A stretch of DNA of 6,025 bases from Caldifarciminota bacterium (GTDB taxonomy: Bacteria > Hydrothermota > Tepidihabitantia > Tepidihabitantales > Tepidihabitantaceae), in contig JAFGRF010000224.1 in the NCBI GenBank assembly GCA_016935295.1, forward strand, positions 1 through 6,025, written 5' to 3'. The notes under the pieces were generated by a model that was given only the letters and a program-made list of their open reading frames with translations, searched no databases and was not told the origin of the DNA. This document shows positions 1-3,916 of the stretch, one piece after another. A program made the position numbers and the translations under genes. Numbering within the stretch: position 1 is the first letter of the stretch; each line of letters opens with the position of its first letter.

Positions 1-70
1 AACGGAACATGAACATAATCTTGCCGCGCTCGTCGCGCGACACGTGTCGATAGCATCCGTGCATAGCCAC
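1..70 (-). CDS. Transposase N-terminus, IS30-like (partial, runs off left edge)
   Basis: A short leftward frame is open from a GTG at 68-70 (or ATG at 62-64) to the window edge. An AAAGGAG sequence lies 9 bases upstream of the GTG, a reasonable Shine-Dalgarno site that favours the GTG. The visible peptide includes CYRHVSRDERGKIMFMF. The pattern Tyr-x-His-hydrophobic-Ser-x-Asp-Glu-Arg-x-x-Ile resembles the start of the helix-turn-helix domain that opens IS30-family transposases. Those enzymes use this domain to bind the terminal repeats before a DDE catalytic core does cutting and joining. Only about 23 residues are visible and no catalytic residue is in the window, so the family call rests on one short motif. 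Another helix-turn-helix protein is possible. Confidence 0.4.
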   Translation of the reverse strand, partial: MAMHGCYRHVSRDERGKIMFMFR

Positions 71-163
71 TCAGGATAGCTCCTTTCAGCTCTCCTGCCT
101 CCCAAGTGTTGCACTTCACTGTTGAACTCGCGTCAGGTCAAGTGAATTAAGTATTGTGTCCCC
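1..163 (-). mobile_element. Probable end of an IS30-like insertion sequence (partial)
   Basis: The left edge carries the start of a leftward transposase-like reading frame. About 75-95 bases upstream of it (positions 144-163) lies GGGGACACAATACTTAATTC, read on the minus strand. Its form and distance from the start codon suit an IS terminal inverted repeat. The partner repeat and most of the transposase lie outside the window, so neither the boundary nor a target-site duplication can be verified. The outer boundary at 163 is my guess. Confidence 0.35.
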
Positions 164-271
164 AAAACTCCAGAACCGGCAATCAGCGAGTCAAGCGGCA
201 GGGCCAGCGCGGAGACGGCCCAATAGTCCGCAAGCCCTGTCTGTCAAACCGCTCGGCGTCGACACCAACGT

Positions 272-300
272 TTGACCGGCGACGGTTTGGACACTAAGAT
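272..300 (+). promoter_or_regulatory. Candidate sigma-70-like promoter of cysS
   Basis: TTGACC at 272-277 (5 of 6 to the -35 consensus) and TAAGAT at 295-300 (4 of 6 to the -10 consensus) are separated by 17 bases. Transcription would be expected to start near 306-308, just before the ATG at 309. The -35 box lies in an inverted repeat: GTCAAAC at 243-249 against GTTTGAC at 270-276. A second near-match, CGGTTTGGACA at 283-293, also pairs with TGTCAAACCG at 242-251 with one bulged base. A repressor site or an RNA switch are both conceivable, but neither is demonstrated. I see no gene or structured RNA in 164-241. Confidence 0.45.
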
Positions 301-308
301 TCCGCAAG

Positions 309-1694
309 ATGAAGCTCTACAACACACTGACGCGCCGGAAAGATGAGTTCGAGCCACTGGTACCGGGCAAGGTCGGCATCTATACCTGCGGTCCGACCGT
401 GTACATGTTCTCTCACATCGGCAACTTCCGCGCCTACATCTTCTCCGACACGCTGCGCCGCGTCATGGAGTACCTCGGCTACGAGGTCAAGCACGTGATG
501 AACGTCACCGACGTCGGGCATCTCACAAGCGACGAAGACACCGGTGAGGACAAGCTCGAAAAGGGCGCCCGGGAGGAAGGCAAGACGCCCGAGGAGATTG
601 CCCGGTTCTACGAACAGGCCTTCTTTGACGACGCGGCCAAGCTGAACATACTGAAGCCACACGTCGTCTGTCGGGCCACAGACCACATATCGGACATGAT
701 CGAACTGGTACGCCGCATTGAGGCGAATGGCTATGCCTACCGCACCTCGGTCGGTCTGATCTTCGACACCGGCAAATACCCGGAATACGCCCTGCTCTCG
801 CGGCTGAACCTCGCCGAGCAGCAGGCCGGAGCGCGGGTTGCGGTCGACCCGGAGCGCCGCAACCCGTCGGACTTCGCGCTCTGGATCACCAACCAGCCCA
901 AGCACTTGATGCAGTGGGAATCGCCCTGGGGCCGCGGTTTTCCGGGCTGGCACGTCGAGTGCTCGGCCATGTCCATCAAGTATCTGGGCGAGCGCTTCGA
1001 CATTCACACCGGCGGCATCGACCACATACCGGTCCATCACACCAACGAGCGCGCCCAGAACTTCGCCGCGACCGGAAAGGAAGTCGTGGTGCGCTGGATG
1101 CACAACGCCTTCCTGGTCATCGGCGACGCACGGATGGGCAAGTCGGAGGGTAACCTCGTCACAATCTCCGAGTTGCAGGAACGAGGCGTCTCGCCCGCCG
1201 GCTTCAGGTATCTCTGCCAGACCGCCCTCTATCGCATGCCTCTGAACTTCACCGCCGAGTCCCTTCAGAGCGCTCAGAACTCCCTGCGCGGGCTCGTCGA
1301 CTTTGGACGCAACGCCCAAGCCTGGCCGGTGAACGATGCCGCTTGGATCGAACCCTTCAAACAGGAATTCAAGGACGCCGTCGCCGACGACTTGAACATC
1401 CCGCAAGGGCTAGCCGCAGTCTGGAGCCTCGTTCGGGAAGGGAATCAGCGCCAGGACCGCGCGGCGTGGGAAGCCATCCTCGACTTCGACCGCGTTCTCG
1501 GGCTCGGGCTGGAGCAACTGGCAGGCGCCGCTGCGGAGGTACCGAGCCAGGTTGAGGAACTGGTCGCCGCCCGGGAGCGGGCGCGCAAGGCCAGAGACTG
1601 GGCGGAATCGGACCGACTGCGCAATGAGATCTCCGAGCTGGGTTTCCTGGTCGAGGACACGCCCGCCGGCGCGCGCGTCAAGCCGCGTCCTTGA
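309..1694 (+). CDS. cysS: Cysteinyl-tRNA synthetase
   Basis: The enzyme charges tRNA-Cys with cysteine in the cytoplasm, using ATP. At 461 residues it has normal bacterial length and looks complete. The class I signature HIGH appears as HIGN at residues 36-39. The family's zinc ligands that select cysteine are all present: Cys27 (YTCGPTVY), Cys218 (GWHVECSAM), His243 and Glu247 (HHTNE). The second ATP-binding motif KMSKS reads RMGKS at 275-279. The C-terminal anticodon-binding region ends with the usual ARxARxxxDWxxxDxLR...GFLVEDTPAG pattern. There is no evident Shine-Dalgarno site before the ATG; a promoter ends 8 bases upstream, so the message may be leaderless. The DIHTGGIDHIPVHHTNE form differs from E. 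coli CysS and belongs to a subtype I associate with candidate phyla and other deep lineages. The identification itself is secure. Confidence 0.97.
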   Translation: MKLYNTLTRRKDEFEPLVPGKVGIYTCGPTVYMFSHIGNFRAYIFSDTLRRVMEYLGYEVKHVMNVTDVGHLTSDEDTGEDKLEKGAREEGKTPEEIARFYEQAFFDDAAKLNILKPHVVCRATDHISDMIELVRRIEANGYAYRTSVGLIFDTGKYPEYALLSRLNLAEQQAGARVAVDPERRNPSDFALWITNQPKHLMQWESPWGRGFPGWHVECSAMSIKYLGERFDIHTGGIDHIPVHHTNERAQNFAATGKEVVVRWMHNAFLVIGDARMGKSEGNLVTISELQERGVSPAGFRYLCQTALYRMPLNFTAESLQSAQNSLRGLVDFGRNAQAWPVNDAAWIEPFKQEFKDAVADDLNIPQGLAAVWSLVREGNQRQDRAAWEAILDFDRVLGLGLEQLAGAAAEVPSQVEELVAARERARKARDWAESDRLRNEISELGFLVEDTPAGARVKPRP

Positions 1695-1704
1695 CTCCGG
1701 AGTC
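1693..1704. repeat. Perfect 12-base palindrome overlapping the cysS stop
   Basis: GACTCCGGAGTC is its own reverse complement and begins inside the TGA stop of cysS. Its first eight bases, GACTCCGG, recur at 1755-1762 in the middle of the downstream foldback element. With no loop it could form only a four-pair stem, and the T run after it is short (GTTT), so it is a weak terminator candidate. It could also be a chance palindrome. Confidence 0.4.
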
Positions 1705-1725
1705 TCGTTTCCGTATGATTCTCGC

Positions 1726-1810
1726 AGTTAGGAGAGAGGAGTTAGGAGTTAGTAGACTCCGGGCACTAACTCGCCCACTGCTAACTGCTACCTGCTCACT
1801 GCTAACTTCT
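1726..1810. repeat. Foldback element of TTAGGAG / CTAACT repeats
   Basis: The left arm (1727-1755) holds TTAGGAG at 1728-1734 and 1742-1748 and TTAGTAG at 1749-1755. The right arm (1764-1810) holds CTAACT at 1766-1771, 1781-1786 and 1802-1807, mixed with GCTCACTG-type variants. The arms are imperfect reverse complements, so the whole can fold into a branched hairpin. It fills the gap between cysS and the tRNA. This layout suits a REP- or MITE-like dispersed repeat, but copy number cannot be judged from one locus. It could also act as a weak processing or termination site after cysS. Confidence 0.6.
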
Positions 1811-1813
1811 GCC

Positions 1814-1886
<73 letters not shown>

Positions 1887-1893
1887 TTCTCCC

Positions 1894-2778
1894 ATGAGTC
1901 GCAAGACCGTAGTCGTCCTCGTAGTCGTAGCGGCCGCGCTGTCGGCAGTCATGCTGGGGCTGCTGCTTGCCTTTTTCATCGCCGGTTACACATCCGACGT
2001 CTCCGGTCTCAAGACCTGGGGCAAGGGCCTCGGCTACGTGGAAATCGAGGGGACTATCGTCGACGCGACCGAAACGGTTCGCCAGCTCAAGGCACTCGAG
2101 AACAACTCCCAGGTCAAGGGCATCCTCATCCGGGTGAACAGCCCCGGCGGAGTCACTGCGCCCTCGCACGAGATATACGAGGAAATCAGGCGCATCCGCG
2201 ACGACGGCCTGCCCATCACTGTATCCATGGGGGCGCTGGCCGCGTCCGGCGGCTACTACGTGTCGGCTCCTGCCACCAGGATTGTCGCCAATCCCCAGAC
2301 CCTTACCGGCTCGATCGGCGTCATCATGGAGTTCCCGGTAGTCAAAGGCCTGATGGACAAAGTCGGCGTGAAGTTCGAGGTCGTGAAATCCCGCGTCCAC
2401 AAGGACATCGGCTCGCCATTCCGAGACATGACCGACCAGGACCGCGAACTGCTCCAGGACGTTGTGGCCGACGCCTACGACCAGTTCGTCTCGGTTGTCA
2501 GCACCGAGCGGAAGCTCCCCGAGGACAGCGTCCGCGCCTTCGCCGACGGTCGGATAATGACCGGCCGCCAGGCCCTTGCCTTCGGCCTGGTTGATACGCT
2601 GGGCACGTTCGAGGATGCGAAACGCATTGCCGCGTCGCTCTGCGGCATCGAAGGCGAACCCCGCCTCATCCGGGTTGGCCGTCGACTCAATTCGTGGTTG
2701 CGTGACCTGCTGCTGGGCAACGCCGAGGGGTTGTTCGGTGGCTTCGGCTTCCCGCGCCTCCGCTACATCTACTACTGA
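1894..2778 (+). CDS. sppA: Signal peptide peptidase SppA, membrane-anchored serine protease
   Basis: SppA cleaves leftover signal peptides in the membrane after secreted proteins have been processed. The 294-residue protein matches the short (about 36 kDa) single-domain form. A basic start (MSRK) and a hydrophobic segment at about residues 5-31 anchor it, with the catalytic domain expected outside the cytoplasm. INxxGxI-type strand features and RVNSPGG (80-86) precede the nucleophile Ser118 in AASGGYYVSAPA. TGSIGVIM follows at 138-145. Lys170 in HKDIGSP, 52 residues after the serine, fits the Ser/Lys dyad spacing of Bacillus SppA. The ATG at 1894 is the only sensible start: the frame upstream reaches a stop at 1864-1866 inside the tRNA with no start codon between. 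No Shine-Dalgarno site is possible in the 7-base gap. The C-terminus is ordinary. Confidence 0.94.
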   Translation: MSRKTVVVLVVVAAALSAVMLGLLLAFFIAGYTSDVSGLKTWGKGLGYVEIEGTIVDATETVRQLKALENNSQVKGILIRVNSPGGVTAPSHEIYEEIRRIRDDGLPITVSMGALAASGGYYVSAPATRIVANPQTLTGSIGVIMEFPVVKGLMDKVGVKFEVVKSRVHKDIGSPFRDMTDQDRELLQDVVADAYDQFVSVVSTERKLPEDSVRAFADGRIMTGRQALAFGLVDTLGTFEDAKRIAASLCGIEGEPRLIRVGRRLNSWLRDLLLGNAEGLFGGFGFPRLRYIYY

Positions 2779-2796
2779 GCGGTCCTTCTGAAGCAA

Positions 2797-2827
2797 CTGG
2801 CGGCCAAGAGTCATTCCTGACCGCCAG
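2797..2827. terminator. Imperfect hairpin between convergent genes, possible bidirectional terminator
   Basis: CTGGCGG at 2797-2803 pairs perfectly with CCGCCAG at 2821-2827. Inside, partial pairing (CA with TG, GAG with TTC including one wobble) extends the stem towards a three-base loop. It lies 19 bases after the sppA stop and 56 bases after the stop of the opposing small gene, where a shared terminator would sit. Neither side carries a clear T run, so intrinsic termination is uncertain. The rest of the gap (2828-2882) has only a direct repeat, ATCCCGGC at 2844-2851 and 2867-2874. Confidence 0.4.
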
Positions 2828-2882
2828 ACTGTCAGCCTCGGGGATCCCGGCCTGCCCCGCCGTGCAATCCCGGCTGTCTTGG

Positions 2883-3254
2883 CTACGGCTTGGTCGCCAA
2901 CTGGACGGCCCGACGTGCCTTGCGCAGCGTTTCGCGGGCCTCAACCATCAACTGTCTCGCTTCCTTCAGATCGACAGCCTCTTTCACCTGGCCCAACTTG
3001 TCGCGGGCCTGCGCCAGCAACCGGTCGGCTTCATCAAATGCCTCAGCATCGGCGCCGCGGGCCGTCACCTTCCGCCGTGCATCGAGTCGGGCCACGAGGC
3101 GGTCGAGCTGGGCCTCAGCGTCTGCTGCCTCGCTCTTCACCATCTCGAGCGTTATCTTGGGACCCGACGCCTTCCGCTTTGGAGCTGTCGCGATGACTAT
3201 CACGCCGATAACGACGACGATTCCGACCAGACTCCAGACGAGAATCCTACTCAT
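2883..3254 (-). CDS. Small membrane-anchored helical protein, unknown function
   Basis: I do not recognise a named family. The 123-residue protein starts MSRILVW and has one strong hydrophobic segment at about residues 4-23, followed by a basic patch (KRK, 26-28). The rest is charged and Ala/Leu/Arg-rich, with two long predicted helices (about 36-62 and 70-119) whose spacing could form a coiled coil or hairpin. I chose the ATG at 3252-3254 because GGAGG ends 8 bases before it; the adjacent in-frame GTG (3255-3257) is 5 bases from GGAGG and equally possible, adding one residue. It is the last of three co-directional genes (secA, the 131-residue gene, this one), 192 bases behind its neighbour. 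It shares the SRIxxWxxVGIxVVI anchor and the two-helix layout with that neighbour, suggesting an old duplication. A scaffold or envelope role is conceivable but unsupported. Confidence 0.72.
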   Translation of the reverse strand: MSRILVWSLVGIVVVIGVIVIATAPKRKASGPKITLEMVKSEAADAEAQLDRLVARLDARRKVTARGADAEAFDEADRLLAQARDKLGQVKEAVDLKEARQLMVEARETLRKARRAVQLATKP

Positions 3255-3298
3255 CACTGGTTCCTCCGGTTAGTGGTTCACCTGCGGCAGTAGTCTAG

Positions 3299-3446
3299 CG
3301 CCGGCATGGCCGGCGTCAAGCATACAGCCGCCACCTGCTTGTGTTCCGTAGATCTCGGTCGAGTCGCTGTCGGCAAAGTCCCGACCGAGCCCGGGGACTC
3401 CCGGGCCCGGCCGCTGGACAGTGAAGTACGTTCGCCGGCTTCGGCG
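3299..3446. other. Three compact GC-rich hairpins between the twin small genes
   Basis: The 192-base gap holds three perfect inverted repeats. CGCCGGC-ATG-GCCGGCG lies at 3299-3315. GCCCGGG-GACT-CCCGGGC lies at 3389-3406. CGCCG-GCTT-CGGCG lies at 3433-3446, directly after the stop codon of the 131-residue gene on the minus strand. None has a T run on the minus strand. They may slow decay of the upstream message, end some transcripts by a factor-dependent route, or simply reflect high GC content. I see no convincing gene in this gap. Confidence 0.4.
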
Positions 3447-3842
3447 CTACTCGCCGCCCTCCACGTCTTCCCTGCCGGTGATCTCCTTCAGAACTCTTCT
3501 CGCGGCAAGGTAGGCCTTCTGGACCGAATCCCGTTTGGCCTGCAGATCCTTCTGCTCGGTCAACCCGGGCATCCCGGCCAGAACTTGTCTGCCTAGGGCG
3601 ATCTCGTCGCTTATCTCCTGCCACAGCTCGGCTGGCGCACCCGGGTTCTCCGCCTGCGCATCCGAGACTCTCACTTCGAGCTTCTGGAACCGACCATCCA
3701 TCTGCCGCACGAACCGCTCCGCATTCACCGGCAGCTTGCCGGAGTCCTTCGGCTTGGTGACGAGCATCACCACCGCGATCACGACCAGTATGCCGACAAT
3801 CGCCCAGATTATTATTCGGCTCTTGCCACTGCCTTGTGCCAT
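3447..3842 (-). CDS. Small membrane-anchored helical protein, unknown function (paralogue of next gene)
   Basis: I do not recognise a family. The 131-residue protein has a short polar N-terminus (MAQGSGKSR), a clear transmembrane segment at about residues 10-29, and the basic stretch TKPKDSGK after it. A mostly helical soluble domain follows (about 42-64 and 72-122), broken by a Pro/Gly-rich turn (NPGAPAE, 66-72), with an acidic tail. The ATG at 3840-3842 is well supported: AAGGAGG lies 4 bases upstream. It begins 74 bases after the secA stop on the same strand, so co-transcription with secA is likely. Positive charges flank the anchor on both sides, so topology cannot be called. Its anchor (SRIIIWAIVGILVVI) closely mirrors that of the 123-residue protein (SRILVWSLVGIVVVI), while the soluble parts have diverged. 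A Sec-accessory role is only an inference from position. Confidence 0.75.
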   Translation of the reverse strand: MAQGSGKSRIIIWAIVGILVVIAVVMLVTKPKDSGKLPVNAERFVRQMDGRFQKLEVRVSDAQAENPGAPAELWQEISDEIALGRQVLAGMPGLTEQKDLQAKRDSVQKAYLAARRVLKEITGREDVEGGE

Positions 3843-3867
3843 CGATCCTCCTTAGTGAGCTGCTATC

Positions 3868-3898
3868 GGGCGCGGCCCCGGCATCAGAGCCGCAGCCC
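3868..3898 (-). other. GC-rich hairpin between secA and the next gene
   Basis: GGGCGCGGC (3868-3876) pairs with GCCGCAGCCC (3889-3898) with one bulged base and a 12-base loop. It sits 18 bases after the secA stop on the minus strand and upstream of the strong ribosome-binding site of the 131-residue gene. It lacks a T run. Partial termination or RNA stabilisation after secA are possible, and so is chance in GC-rich DNA. Confidence 0.3.
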
Positions 3899-3916
3899 GG
3901 GTTTGCGACTGCCACT

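Noticed and set aside
242..308. T-box leader of cysS
   Set aside because: The stretch before the ATG is too short, and no T-box sequence or specifier-loop structure is apparent.
294..1406. A 370-codon open frame antisense to cysS
   Set aside because: It lies opposite a secure CysRS gene, has no recognisable domain, and long antisense frames are expected opposite GC-rich genes with strong third-position bias.
1726..1810. CRISPR array
   Set aside because: The repeat units are 6-7 bases, irregularly spaced and inverted between arms; there are no 25-40 base repeats with unique spacers.
2862..3293. Plus-strand frames opposite the 123-residue protein (about 105-143 codons)
   Set aside because: No start signals or domains are visible, whereas the minus-strand gene has a good ribosome-binding site and a paralogue.
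3316..3915. A 199-codon minus-strand frame spanning the 131-residue gene and both flanking gaps
   Set aside because: The overlapping 131-residue frame has a strong ribosome-binding site, a transmembrane anchor and a paralogue next door; this one is Arg/Gly/Asp-rich with none of these.
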